64,000 nt of DNA from JAMQKA01 sp031569985 (GCF_031569985.1 NZ_JAMQKA010000031.1:6502-70501), one strand, 5' to 3'; positions 8,718 through 17,922 are shown, counted from the stretch's first letter. The notes: generated from the letters alone by a model not told the origin. Translations and numbers: made by a program.

Positions 8718-10691
8718 ATGTCTTTAGATATCAGAAAAATCAATTGGGTTGGATATTGCTTGTTACTAGCTGTCATGCTACTAGGTGGTTGCAGTTCTGG
8801 AAATGAAGAATCTACTGATAAATTTACGATTGTTCCCTCCCGGGATATTGTTAAAGCGGAGCAATTTGAGCTAAGTGAGGTTCAACTTCTTGAGAGCCCG
8901 TTCAAAGATGCAAAAGAGCGGGACGGTAAATACCTTCTCAGCCTGAATCCAGATCGACTGCTGGCTCCCTACTTAAAACAGGCGCGAATGGAGCCCGAAG
9001 TTGATAATTACGGGGGCTGGGAATCGACCGGCCTCGACGGACATTCGCTGGGCCATTATCTATCGGCGATATCCATGATGTCTGCCACCAGTGATAATGA
9101 AGAATTTAAGCAACGGGTTGATCACATTGTGAGTACGCTTGCAACAGTGCAGGATTCCATCGGGACAGGCTATGTCGCCGGGATTCCCAACGGCAAAGAA
9201 ATATTCGACGAGATAGCATCGGGCAATATTGATGCGGAACCTTTTGGTCTTAACGACGGCTGGGTGCCCTGGTATAATATCCATAAGCTTTATGCCGGTT
9301 TGCGGGATGCCTACCTGTATGCTAATAGCGACTTGGCCCGGGAAGTGTTGGTCAAACTTTCAGATTGGGCTGTGAACCTCTCAAATCAACTTTCTGGTGA
9401 ACAGTTCAGGCAGATGATTCGTGCAGAATATGGCGGGATGAACGAGGTACTGACCGATGTGTATGCGATCACCGGTGACAAAAAGTATCTCGAAGTGGCC
9501 CAGCGCTTTAATGACCAGCGGCTGTTCGATCCGCTTGCCAGTGGTGAGGATCAGTTGGAGGGCCTGCATGCCAACACCCAGATTCCCAAAATTATTGGTG
9601 CAGCACGGGAATACGAATTTACGGGCAACAATACCCTCCAACAGGTTGCCACTTTCTTTTGGGAGACGGTAGTAAATAACCGTACCTATGCCAATGGTGG
9701 TAACAGCATGAATGAACATTTTGGAGAGCTTGGGAAACTTGCCGAACGCCTGAGTAAGGTGACCTCTGAAACCTGTAACACCTACAACATGCTAAAGCTT
9801 ACTGAGCATCTAATGAAATGGTATCCTGATGAGCCGAAGTACGCCGCTTACTATGAAAAGGCGCTCTACAACCATATCCTGGCATCACAGGATCCCAAGA
9901 CAGGGATGGTCTGTTATTTTGTACCGCTGATTTCCGGCCATTTCAAGACGTTCAGCAGCCCGGAGGACTCTTTCTGGTGCTGCGTGGGATCGGGCATGGA
10001 AAATCACACCAAGTATGGCAAGAATATCTACCTTCACACAGATTCAGAGCTTTTTGTTAACCTGTTTATCCCTTCAGAAGTAACCTGGAATCCCAAGGAG
10101 GTAACCCTGCGGCAAGAAACCGATTTTCCCCGCTCCCAGAGCTCAACACTTACGATATCAACTGAAAATCCCACTCAGTTTGCCCTCAACATCCGTCGGC
10201 CGGGCTGGGCGGGATCCGGATTGGGGATTTTAGTTAATGGTGATCCCGTCGATGCGCAAACCAGCACCGCTCATGTTTCCATAGTGCGTGAATGGAGCGA
10301 TGGCGACCAAGTTGAGGTGATCCTGCCGATGGATTTCCAGTTGGAGCCACTTGCTGATAATGAACATAAAGCGGCGATCACCTACGGACCCATCCTGCTG
10401 GCAGGTCAGCTGGGAGATGCACGCATGCAACAAGAACCGATCCCCTATGGTGGGTACGACGGTTTTGACGGCCGGTGGGATCATCGTCGATATGAAGATA
10501 TGGAGCTTGTGGAAGCGCTATCATTTGATGTTGGGGATCAACCGATTCAAAACTGGATCTCCCCTGTTGAAGGACAGGCCCTTCACTTCAGAACGCAGGG
10601 CGTTGGCAGCCCCAATGATGTGGAACTGGCTCCTTTTTATGAGGTGAACCACCAGCGCTACGCCATTTATTGGGATATCACTCGGCAATGA
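8718..10691 (+). CDS. GH127 beta-L-arabinofuranosidase-like lipoprotein
   Basis: The 657-residue protein has a lipobox (MLLGGC, Cys25), so it is probably lipid-anchored. GH127 (formerly DUF1680) enzymes release beta-linked L-arabinofuranose with a Zn-bound cysteine nucleophile. The expected Zn ligands are all present: Glu351 and Cys353 in SETCNTYNML, and Cys421/Cys422 in FWCCVGSGMENHTKYG. Also seen are GLDGHSLGHYLSA and NDGWVPWYNIHKLYAGL. An apparent AraR operator overlaps its promoter, tying it to the arabinan cluster 17 kb away. Related families (GH137/GH146) have similar folds, so the exact linkage is not certain. Confidence 0.9.
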   Translation: MSLDIRKINWVGYCLLLAVMLLGGCSSGNEESTDKFTIVPSRDIVKAEQFELSEVQLLESPFKDAKERDGKYLLSLNPDRLLAPYLKQARMEPEVDNYGGWESTGLDGHSLGHYLSAISMMSATSDNEEFKQRVDHIVSTLATVQDSIGTGYVAGIPNGKEIFDEIASGNIDAEPFGLNDGWVPWYNIHKLYAGLRDAYLYANSDLAREVLVKLSDWAVNLSNQLSGEQFRQMIRAEYGGMNEVLTDVYAITGDKKYLEVAQRFNDQRLFDPLASGEDQLEGLHANTQIPKIIGAAREYEFTGNNTLQQVATFFWETVVNNRTYANGGNSMNEHFGELGKLAERLSKVTSETCNTYNMLKLTEHLMKWYPDEPKYAAYYEKALYNHILASQDPKTGMVCYFVPLISGHFKTFSSPEDSFWCCVGSGMENHTKYGKNIYLHTDSELFVNLFIPSEVTWNPKEVTLRQETDFPRSQSSTLTISTENPTQFALNIRRPGWAGSGLGILVNGDPVDAQTSTAHVSIVREWSDGDQVEVILPMDFQLEPLADNEHKAAITYGPILLAGQLGDARMQQEPIPYGGYDGFDGRWDHRRYEDMELVEALSFDVGDQPIQNWISPVEGQALHFRTQGVGSPNDVELAPFYEVNHQRYAIYWDITRQ

Positions 10692-10846
10692 GATGCGTTG
10701 AAGGTTGGATTAATTTAATAATGAACAACAACGGCTTTGTTTCATCCCGGACCCGTACCGGGATCTCGCGGAAAATCGAAGCGTTGATATAATTGGTGTA
10801 GTGCGCTACGTTCAACAATCTTACCAGAGATTTGGGTCTGAAGTAG

Positions 10847-11020
10847 TCCGAAAAGATTGGCTGCGTAGAGTTGCATCAGTTTGCGGAAATGAAACTGGCC
10901 GGTAAATCTCCGGAAGATGCCATGCCCCTGGTCAAGGATCACCTTGATCGGTGCGGCAGTTGCCGTGAAGAGTATGAGGCCTTGCTGGAAGCCATGAAAA
11001 GTCTTGAGAATCCCATCTAG
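10847..11020 (+). pseudogene. Remnant of a small zinc-finger (zf-HC2-like) protein gene
   Basis: An in-frame stretch encodes LHQFAEMKLAGKSPEDAMPL, then VKDHLDRCGSCREEYEALLE and a stop at 11018-11020. The H-x3-C-x2-C pattern with the following acidic helix is typical of the short zinc-binding domain of anti-sigma/zf-HC2-like proteins. A stop codon lies just upstream (TAG at 10844) and no good start codon precedes the conserved part, so this looks like a 5'-truncated relic. A 43-residue product from the ATG at 10889 remains possible. The rest of 10692-11098 shows nothing recognisable. Confidence 0.45.
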
Positions 11021-11098
11021 TAATTTAAGTACGTTAAAAAAGTAAGATTCCCGCCTATCTGGTAGTCTAGTAGAAAATGAAAGCTCAACTACCAGGTT

Positions 11099-12058
11099 AT
11101 GAAAAAGCGACTCACATATCCCCTTCTCGTTTTAGCCTTTTTAATTCCTGTTGATCTCCTCGGGCAAACCTGTAGTTGTGCAGGAGCACCGCTAATCAGT
11201 TCACAAAGCATTAGTTCCGCCTCAAAAGGAAATCTCCTGGTAGGGTTGACCTATCAGTATAATGATATCTCTAATCTTTACACCGGAGATACCCAGCTAA
11301 CCAATCGTTCGGTGGAACGGAACACCCAGTCCACGCTTTTGGAGTTTAATTATGGTATAACAAGTCGACTGACTGTCTCTGCAACAACCACATTTGTTCG
11401 AAAGCAGCGGACTGGGCTTCTAAATCCGGGCAATCGCGATCAGTTGACTACTCAAGGCATAGGCGATGGCCTCGTACTGCTTAAGTATGTGCTGCACCAG
11501 AATACCATTCGCGAGCAGTATCAGCTGGCCGTAGGTGGCGGCGGGAAAATACCGTTTGGGAAGAGCTCCCTTACGCAAAATGGTATAGCTCTGAATATGG
11601 ATATGCAGCCGGGTACCGGGGCTTGGGATGGCGTGCTGTGGTCCTATTTTTCCAAAACATTTGCACCGGCTTCAACCATCAATTTTTTCCTGTTCAACAC
11701 ATACAGGATAACCGGCACCAATGAGCGTTTTGGCAGTGATGACCGCTATAAGTTTGGAAATGAATGGGTAGTCAATGCCGGTATTACAGACACGTTCCTT
11801 CCCAACCTCTCCTATATCGGTATGATCAATTACCGATCAACCAGCTCTGATGAGCGTAATGGTCAGGCACTGCCCAATACCGGTGGAAAATGGGTTAATC
11901 TCGAACCGGCATTTCGTTACCAGGTTTCGCAGGGATTGTCCGTAAAGTTGTCTGGCCAAATTCCGGTATATCAACACCTCAATGGGACCCAGCCCACCAC
12001 GGCTTATACTGCTTCATTTTCCCTGTTCTACAACTTCGGGAAACGAGTCATCTTCTAG
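11099..12058 (+). CDS. Outer-membrane barrel protein with N-terminal CSC motif (unknown function)
   Basis: The 319-residue protein has a signal peptide (LLVLAFLIPVDLLGQ) followed at once by TCSCAGAPL, then a regular run of amphipathic strands (LLEFNYGITSRLTVSATTTF, AVGGGGKIPFG) ending in ASFSLFYNFGKRVIF. It resembles the transporter-like or 'phenol meta-pathway' barrels of Gram-negative bacteria. The two cysteines after the cleavage site could bind metal or form a disulfide; that is speculation. The next gene starts about 25 bp downstream on the same strand, suggesting an operon with the DUF3179 proteins. Confidence 0.65.
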   Translation: MKKRLTYPLLVLAFLIPVDLLGQTCSCAGAPLISSQSISSASKGNLLVGLTYQYNDISNLYTGDTQLTNRSVERNTQSTLLEFNYGITSRLTVSATTTFVRKQRTGLLNPGNRDQLTTQGIGDGLVLLKYVLHQNTIREQYQLAVGGGGKIPFGKSSLTQNGIALNMDMQPGTGAWDGVLWSYFSKTFAPASTINFFLFNTYRITGTNERFGSDDRYKFGNEWVVNAGITDTFLPNLSYIGMINYRSTSSDERNGQALPNTGGKWVNLEPAFRYQVSQGLSVKLSGQIPVYQHLNGTQPTTAYTASFSLFYNFGKRVIF

Positions 12059-12083
12059 TCAATACAAACCAATGGTGAACAAA

Positions 12084-13184
12084 ATGAAATCGTTAAAACC
12101 GTTTATATTAGCAAGTTTGGTGCTGGTATTTACCGGCTGCAGTTCTGTCAATGATAGTTCTAGCGGTAATAGTCTCGTGGAAGGCGACTGGCTCATCCCC
12201 AGGGGTGAGGTTGTGGATGGCGGGCCGGGGCAGGATGGCATTCCCTCCATCGATGATCCACAGTTCTCCGTTGCTAGCAATGTGAGCTATGTCGGTGAAA
12301 CCCGAATAGTCACCGGGATCAAAATCGGAGATACGATCAAAGCTTACCCGCACCAGGTCATGGACCATCACGAAATTGTAAATGACGCGGTAGGTGATAC
12401 CCCGTATTGCCTCACCTTGTGTCCGTTGACAGGAACCGCAATCGCGTGGGAGCGGGTCATCGATGGAGAAACGGTTGAATTTGGGGTGTCGGGTTGGCTG
12501 TTCCGAAACAACCTTATCCCGTACGACCGAAAAACAGGAAGCCGGTATTCCCAGATGCAGATGCGCGGGATTAACGGCCCTGAGTCTAGCACCCAGCTAA
12601 ACACGATACAGGTCATTCAGACCACTTGGAGTACATGGCGGGAGATGTATCCCGATTCGCAGGTGCTCACCACCAATACCGGTTTCAGCCGAAATTACAG
12701 CGGTTACGTGTACGGCCGGGATTACTACCTGGATGAGAATTCTGGGACGCTCTTCCCTGTTCAAAACTCTGATAACCGCCTGCCCAACAAGGCACGGGTA
12801 CATGGTATTATTGCAGAGCTACCGGCGGATCAGAACGCGCAGGTGAAGGTGTATCAGATAGGGTTGTTCGGGGAAGGAGTTCATCTTGTTTCCGATCAGG
12901 TTGGAGGTGAAGATGTTATAGTCGCAGGAAGTACCAACTATAATTTTGCTGTTTCCTTCCACGCACTTCCTGAAGATGGTACCGAGCTTAATTTTGAACC
13001 GGTACAGGACGAATTGCCATTCATCATGGAAGACCAGGAGGGGAACCGCTGGGATCTGTTCGGCTATGCCGTGGAAGGGCCGCGGCAAGGAGAACAGCTT
13101 GCTCCGACCAACTCCTACACCGGGTACTGGTTTGCGTGGGCTGACTTTTTCCCGGAGCTGTCTATCTACCGGTGGAATAGTTAG
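12084..13184 (+). CDS. DUF3179 domain lipoprotein, first copy
   Basis: The mature protein (about 350 residues) matches DUF3179: DGIPSIDDPQF, AYPHQVMDHHEIVND, CLTLCPLTGTAIAWER, GVSGWLFRNNLIPYDRKTGS, TTWSTWREMYPDSQVLTTNT and DQEGNRWDLFGYAVEGPR. The function of the domain is not established. The signal peptide ends in a lipobox (VFTGC). The start at 12084 is chosen because GGTGA lies 5 bp upstream; an ATG at 12072 is the alternative. A second copy follows 32 bp downstream. The barrel gene upstream and the DUF3047 gene downstream complete a likely envelope unit. Confidence 0.85.
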   Translation: MKSLKPFILASLVLVFTGCSSVNDSSSGNSLVEGDWLIPRGEVVDGGPGQDGIPSIDDPQFSVASNVSYVGETRIVTGIKIGDTIKAYPHQVMDHHEIVNDAVGDTPYCLTLCPLTGTAIAWERVIDGETVEFGVSGWLFRNNLIPYDRKTGSRYSQMQMRGINGPESSTQLNTIQVIQTTWSTWREMYPDSQVLTTNTGFSRNYSGYVYGRDYYLDENSGTLFPVQNSDNRLPNKARVHGIIAELPADQNAQVKVYQIGLFGEGVHLVSDQVGGEDVIVAGSTNYNFAVSFHALPEDGTELNFEPVQDELPFIMEDQEGNRWDLFGYAVEGPRQGEQLAPTNSYTGYWFAWADFFPELSIYRWNS

Positions 13185-13216
13185 GTAAGCGGGAATTGCA
13201 TTAATCACTTTATACC

Positions 13217-14353
13217 ATGTTATCAACCATAAAAAGAATATTAATCCTACTTCTGGGAATCGGAATATTCGGCTGCACTATGGTCTCGGAAAATGGAGAA
13301 AGTGTAGGTGGGGACAGCCCTTTCTCCGGCCGGTGGTTTTCGAGATCAGGAAACTGGTTGATTCCAAATGACGAAATTGTTGATGGAGGAGCTGGAGCCG
13401 ATGGCATCCCGTCTATCGACGATCCCCAGTTTCAGCCAGTCGGCAGCCCGGCTACGGAATATATTGCCGACCGAAGACTCGTGATCGGAATTAAGATCGG
13501 AGAAACCGTCAGGGCCTACCCACACCAGGTCATTGCCTGGCATGAAATTGTAAACGATCAAATTGGTAATACAAATTTTGCCCTCACCTACTGTCCGTTG
13601 ACCGGTACAGCCAGTGGCTGGGACCGAACAGTTAACGGAGAAGTCACTGAATTCGGAGTCTCCGGCCTGTTGTTTCGTAACAACTTGATTCCCTATGACC
13701 GCAATTCCAATAGCCTCTATTCACAAATGCAACTGCGCGGTGTTCGTGGTGATCACTCCGGGCGGCAGGTTACAGCTTATCCGCTGATCCAAACGACTTG
13801 GGAAACGTGGAAAAAAATGTATCCCAACTCACAGGTGCTAACCACCAATACGGGATTTGATCGTGATTACCACGGTTATGCCTACGGCCAGGAATATCTC
13901 GAAGAACGATCGGAGGCCCTTTTCCCTATCAAACATCGAGATAACAGCTTTTTTAACAAGGAGCGAGTCCATGGAATCATCGGCGGTCCCATTGATGAAT
14001 CAGGTGAGCCACCTCCTGTGAGAGTATTTGTTATTGAGCAGTTTGGAGCCGGGGTCAACCTGGTTCACGACCAAGTGGGAGACTTACCGGTCATCGTTGC
14101 TGGTAGTACGATTGACCAGTATGCCGTTTCTTTTATGCGGCGAACCGAAACCAGTGATATACTTGAGTTTACTGCGGTGCAAGATTCACTTCCTGTGATT
14201 ATGAAAGACCAGGAAGGCAACAGATGGGACCTGTTTGGTTATGCTGTTGAAGGACCCCGAAAAGGAGAACGCCTGATCCCCGTTCGTTCTTACTCCGGAT
14301 ACTGGTTTGCCTGGCATGACTTTTATCCCCACCTGGAAGTCTATCAGCAGTAA
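13217..14353 (+). CDS. DUF3179 domain lipoprotein, second copy
   Basis: The 378-residue paralogue of the preceding gene has a lipobox (GIFGCTM). It shares ADGIPSIDDPQFQPV, AYPHQVIAWHEIVNDQIGN, ALTYCPLTGTASGWDR, GVSGLLFRNNLIPYDRNSNS, TTWETWKKMYPNSQVLTTNT and DQEGNRWDLFGYAVEGPRKG. The conserved Cys in the CPLTGTA motif is retained in both. They diverge mainly at the N-terminus and around residues 230-290. Tandem duplication followed by divergence is the simplest origin. Role unknown; location is probably the outer membrane or periplasm. Confidence 0.85.
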   Translation: MLSTIKRILILLLGIGIFGCTMVSENGESVGGDSPFSGRWFSRSGNWLIPNDEIVDGGAGADGIPSIDDPQFQPVGSPATEYIADRRLVIGIKIGETVRAYPHQVIAWHEIVNDQIGNTNFALTYCPLTGTASGWDRTVNGEVTEFGVSGLLFRNNLIPYDRNSNSLYSQMQLRGVRGDHSGRQVTAYPLIQTTWETWKKMYPNSQVLTTNTGFDRDYHGYAYGQEYLEERSEALFPIKHRDNSFFNKERVHGIIGGPIDESGEPPPVRVFVIEQFGAGVNLVHDQVGDLPVIVAGSTIDQYAVSFMRRTETSDILEFTAVQDSLPVIMKDQEGNRWDLFGYAVEGPRKGERLIPVRSYSGYWFAWHDFYPHLEVYQQ

Positions 14354-14448
14354 TTATCTCCCGATTAAAATTTTACAATATACCGGTATGCTGATATTGG
14401 CTGCCTTTCCTAAAATTGAAACATCAATCTAACTCAACACAATCATTC

Positions 14449-15189
14449 ATGATTCGTATCTGAATTGTACTTCTTTTCGCCGGTATTCTGTTCCCACAAA
14501 TTGCAATGACTCAAGATCAGATCATCCTGCCGGTAAATCAATACGATGAAAGTTCGGATCCCAAACAGGAGGAAGAGAATCCGCGGTGGGCGCCCATGGA
14601 GGTGAAAGCAGATAACCGTACAGAATATTCCAAACGGCAGGACAAGGAGGGCAATACCGTAATTAGGGCAGAGAGCAAAAATGCGGCCTCAGGTTTGATT
14701 TACAAGGTAGACATCGATCCATCTGAATACCCGGTTATTGAGTGGCGGTGGCGGGTTGACAACATCGTGGAGGGGGGAGATGTCACCAAGAAAAGCGGGG
14801 ATGACTATGCCGCGCGAATCTATGTTACCTTTGATTATGACAAAGCCAACCTTGGTTTTACAGACTGGATTAAATACATGTTCATAAAAACGTTTACCTC
14901 CTACAATATACCGCTCCGGGCCATCAACTATATCTGGGCTAACGATACCGAGAAAAGCCGGATCGTTCCAAATCCCTTTACGGACTGGGTTCAGATGGTG
15001 GTAGTTAGAAATGGCAGTGACAAACGCCGGACATGGATTACTGAAACAAGGAATATTCTGGAAGATTACCGCAAAATATGGGGTGAGGATCCCCCGAGGA
15101 TATCGGGCGTGGCCATTATGACCGACACTGACAATACTGGCGGAGAAGCGGTAGCTTGGTATGGTGACATAGTATTTAAAAAGGAATAA
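14449..15189 (+). pseudogene. DUF3047 protein gene with in-frame TGA in its signal peptide
   Basis: From the ATG at 14449 the frame reads MIRI, then TGA (14461-14463), then IVLLFAGILFPQIA and on into the mature DUF3047 domain. Without the stop this would be a normal Sec signal peptide. The mature part is intact (227 residues from Met at 14506: IEWRWRVDN, DDYAARIYVTFDYD, NYIWAND, GVAIMTDTDNTGGEAVAWYG). Function of DUF3047 is unknown. A product started at 14506 would lack its export signal. Alternatives are a recent nonsense mutation, a base-call error or TGA readthrough. Confidence 0.65.
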
Positions 15190-15409
15190 CCGAACATGCA
15201 GACTTCTAATGGCAAATATGTGAAACCGAAATCGACAATTTAATTACTGACTAATTTGGCTCATTTGGTAGTTTTTGAAGCAGTGTGTACTAGCAGCACG
15301 GAGGTCCCAAATTGTATATAAAAGCATACTACGGAAAAGATAAACGACTGAATCTGATAATTTTTATCTAATAAACTCTTCAAGTTGAAATACGGAATAC
15401 CATTTAGAA

Positions 15410-15436
15410 AGAGGAAGGCGTTTCCGGCCTCCCTCT
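15410..15436 (-). terminator. Likely terminator of the OsmC-TlpA-CcdA-DoxX group
   Basis: On the minus strand AGAGGGAGGCC and GCCTTCCTCT form a GC-rich hairpin followed by TTTCTAA, 17 bp past the end of the DoxX remnant. Its position fits the end of the minus-strand redox cluster. Confidence 0.5.
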
Positions 15437-15452
15437 CTGTCATTGTGGATGG

Positions 15453-15838
15453 TCATGAAGTAATGGTGACTTCAACCTTTTGTTTTACGGCATTTCCTTT
15501 GAAAGCATAAAGCAGCGATACAGCAATAATCAATACCTGGAATTCCATTCCTCGTCCTCCATTATTTCCCATATTGCGCGTGGATCATTACTGCAGTAAA
15601 CAACAGGCCCGAGAGTCGTGTAGCCCAGTCGGGACCAAAACCACCCCAAAGCATAAGCAGGGCTCCTCCTACTTCAACAATACCAAGCGTCAATACCATG
15701 ATAAACGGCATCCCCATCATCGCCGTAACATCACCTGTCATCGCAATTTTGGGGAAGCCGTGATAAATGAGATTGCCGCCAAAGAAAGCCTGGGAAGCCA
15801 GTGTGTGCAATACCCGATAGTTTATTTAATTGATCCAT
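15453..15838 (-). pseudogene. DoxX-family membrane protein gene with two frameshifts
   Basis: Three reading frames must be joined to recover one DoxX protein. From the ATG at 15838: MDQLNKLSGIAHT. After a shift near 15808: LASQAFFGGNLIYHGFPKIA, followed by further membrane segments (VEVGGALLMLWGG, LSGLLFTAVMIHAQYG). After a second shift near 15570: NNGGRGMEFQVLIIAVSLLY to a stop at 15453-15455. DoxX proteins are four-helix membrane proteins, some linked to thiosulfate oxidation or thiol redox control. The joined length (about 125 residues) is normal. The central piece alone is too short to be functional. It follows CcdA on the same strand. Confidence 0.75.
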
Positions 15839-15947
15839 TTCATCCCTTTTGGGTTCGTAATTATTCGAATGTATTTATAAGATGATTTAGGATATAAATG
15901 TCTTACTAATTACTATCTTTACTTTGGAGATACACCCGTCGAATCAA

Positions 15948-16616
15948 CTAAATAAGTACCAACTGGTAATGGATTACATAAATACCAGCAAGGATGAGCA
16001 AAACACCAGTAACCCGTTCCATATGAGGTAGGATCTTTCGCAGGTACTTCATCAGCAGATCTTTGGCAAACGTGGAAAGCAGAATGGTGGCAATCATCAT
16101 GCCGCTCAGTCCAACAAAATAGGCCCCGATGTAAGAGGCGCCCTGCCAGGCTGTAGGCGCGGCCAACGCCTGCGTGGCGACCACCAGAAACAGGGGAAAC
16201 AGGCAACCCAGCGCGCCGATGGCGTATGCGATGCCAAAGACAAAGGCTTCTACCGCTTCTGTTTGCTCGGTGGCGTTGTTCATGTTCAGGGAAAATGAAA
16301 CATTTTTACCCATAACCATCAGAATGCCGAGCACAATCAAAACGACTCCCATACCAATGGTGATCCACTTCATGTAGTCTTTTAGCACCTGGGCGGCGGC
16401 AATGATCATCCCGCCCGCAATGGCATAGACCACCAGGATTCCAAGAATGCTTAGCAGAGCCAGTTTAAGCCCGCGGTACAGCCGCCTGGCTAGTGGGGGA
16501 TCATCTTGTGAATTCCGCGAGATGAACGCCACGATATAACCGGGGAGCAGTGCAACGGCACAGGGTGCCAGAAAAGCCAGCACCCCCTGCATGAACGAAA
16601 AGGAGATAAAATCCAT
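15948..16616 (-). CDS. ccdA: CcdA/DsbD-type thiol-disulfide transmembrane electron carrier
   Basis: The 222-residue, six-helix membrane protein carries the paired cysteine motifs of the family: FLAPCAVALLPGYIV near the N-terminus and GALGCLFPLFLVVA in the fourth helix region. These cysteines pass electrons from cytoplasmic thioredoxin to periplasmic thioredoxin-like proteins. The TlpA-like gene ends 6 bp before its start, so the pair likely forms one electron-transfer module. The role could be cytochrome c maturation or general periplasmic reduction; no cytochrome genes are visible nearby. Confidence 0.9.
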   Translation of the reverse strand: MDFISFSFMQGVLAFLAPCAVALLPGYIVAFISRNSQDDPPLARRLYRGLKLALLSILGILVVYAIAGGMIIAAAQVLKDYMKWITIGMGVVLIVLGILMVMGKNVSFSLNMNNATEQTEAVEAFVFGIAYAIGALGCLFPLFLVVATQALAAPTAWQGASYIGAYFVGLSGMMIATILLSTFAKDLLMKYLRKILPHMERVTGVLLILAGIYVIHYQLVLI

Positions 16617-16622
16617 CGGAAA

Positions 16623-17162
16623 TTAGCTCACTATCTGGTCGAACAGTTCGCGGTACTCTTCCTCACTGAGGGCAGTCTTGTTTTTCTGAAATACGATGTT
16701 GCCCTCCCGGTTGATGCCTACAGTCGTGGCCTGACTCTCTACGCCAAAATCGACCATGATGTCAGGATGTCCCCAGGTGGTTGGAAAGGTAAACCCTTCC
16801 TCTTTAGCCAGCTTGGTCATGACGTCCCGGGTATCGGTCGGATCAATACCTATGGCCACAAAATTCAGTTTGTCTTTATAATCCGGATACACCTTGGAAA
16901 GTACCGGCCAGTTTTTGGCGCAAACCGGGCACCATGAAGCGGTGAAATATACGACCATTGGCTTGTTTTCTTCGAGAGATTGTTGCAGGCTTACGGTATT
17001 TCCTTCAATCGTGGTGACTTCAAAATTGGGCGCTTCTCTTAATTCTGTTTCACTAGCTGATGATGAGGTCTGTTCGTTGGAATCTGATTTTTTAGAGCTA
17101 CAAGCCATTGCCAAAAGAGACAATATGACGGAAAAGACTAGAATATTCGTTGATTTATACAT
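16623..17162 (-). CDS. TlpA/ResA-like periplasmic thioredoxin lipoprotein
   Basis: The thioredoxin-fold protein has the active site WCPVC within VVYFTASWCPVCAKNWPVLS and a ResA-like IDPTDTRDVMTKLAKEEGF insert. The start at 17162 gives a clean lipoprotein signal (ILVFSVILSLLAMACSS); an upstream ATG at 17213 would add 17 residues with no support. The cis-Pro loop is replaced by ATTVGINREG, where the usual Pro seems to be Val, which is unusual and worth checking. It is expected to be reduced by the CcdA protein encoded 6 bp downstream. Confidence 0.85.
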   Translation of the reverse strand: MYKSTNILVFSVILSLLAMACSSKKSDSNEQTSSSASETELREAPNFEVTTIEGNTVSLQQSLEENKPMVVYFTASWCPVCAKNWPVLSKVYPDYKDKLNFVAIGIDPTDTRDVMTKLAKEEGFTFPTTWGHPDIMVDFGVESQATTVGINREGNIVFQKNKTALSEEEYRELFDQIVS

Positions 17163-17311
17163 TGTTGAATTGAGAGTTAGTGGGTTGTTTAGATTATTGA
17201 ACAATTTTTCCAAGTTCGGTTACCTGTACTGATAATATGAGAAGCGATTGTCTTACTACTTTTTTTATCTGAGTAATACCGCTGTTGAATAAAGCTTCAT
17301 TTTTTTAGAAC

Positions 17312-17344
17312 AAACCTGTCAGATTTTGGAAACCTGACAGGTTT
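17312..17344 (-). terminator. Hairpin between OsmC and TlpA genes
   Basis: AAACCTGTCAG and CTGACAGGTTT form a perfect 11-bp stem just past the OsmC stop codon. There is only a weak T-run, so it may be a partial terminator, an mRNA 3'-end stabiliser or a dispersed repeat. Confidence 0.5.
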
Positions 17345-17360
17345 AAGAATTATGTGCCTA

Positions 17361-17891
17361 TTAATTGGCTACCGCTTTGGTATGCTTTATTGTGCCAGAG
17401 ATCGGGGCGCCGTTGGCAATGTTATCGAACATGGGAGAGTTTTTCTCGGCAGCCGCTTTGATCTGCTGTAGCGTCTCCTCATCGGCATCGGTTTCAACTT
17501 CTACCTCGTAGTTGATCTCGGGAAATCCAGGACGGACCCCATCATCTATATCGAGGTATCCCCTTAGGTCGTATGGTGCGGACACCTTGATCTTGAGATT
17601 TTTATAGTCGATGTCATGAAAGTTGGCATTGGTAACCCAGCCTATAGTTAGGCAGGAGCCCAGTGATGCCAGCAACAATTCCATCGGGTCGATGCCTGTA
17701 TCACCGCCGCCCAGAGGCTTTGGTTCATCTGTGGTTATTTCAAAGCTGCGGGCCTTGTTGACGGCCACCGCTCCGTCTTTCCAGATGGTAACGGATTCAA
17801 ATTTACCTTTTCCTTTTTCAGGATCCTTAGAAACGGCTTCCTTGGTTTGGGTGTACGTATCGATATCGAGTGTTTGGCAAGTACCAGACAT
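17361..17891 (-). CDS. OsmC-family protein (thiol peroxidase-like or redox protein)
   Basis: The 176-residue protein from the ATG at 17891 shows the OsmC fold: GIDPMELLLASLGSCLTIGW, with the first conserved Cys in GSC, and a C-terminal NSPMFDNIANGAPISGTI where many OsmC/Ohr members have their second Cys. Here that position lacks a Cys, so it is closer to the YhfA-like branch than to Ohr peroxidases. The N-terminal GTCQTLD adds another Cys. A longer start at 17939 would run into the terminator stem and is rejected. It lies just 31 nt after an attenuator terminator and a Cys-rich leader ORF, so its expression is probably tied to cysteine or charged tRNA-Cys. Confidence 0.85.
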   Translation of the reverse strand: MSGTCQTLDIDTYTQTKEAVSKDPEKGKGKFESVTIWKDGAVAVNKARSFEITTDEPKPLGGGDTGIDPMELLLASLGSCLTIGWVTNANFHDIDYKNLKIKVSAPYDLRGYLDIDDGVRPGFPEINYEVEVETDADEETLQQIKAAAEKNSPMFDNIANGAPISGTIKHTKAVAN

Positions 17892-17922
17892 AGTTATTGT
17901 TTTTTTGATTGTGGTTAGAAAT

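Noticed and set aside
11982..12071. Upstream extension of the first DUF3179 gene to 11982
   Set aside because: It would overlap the end of the barrel gene and place 30 or more non-signal residues before a perfect lipoprotein signal peptide.
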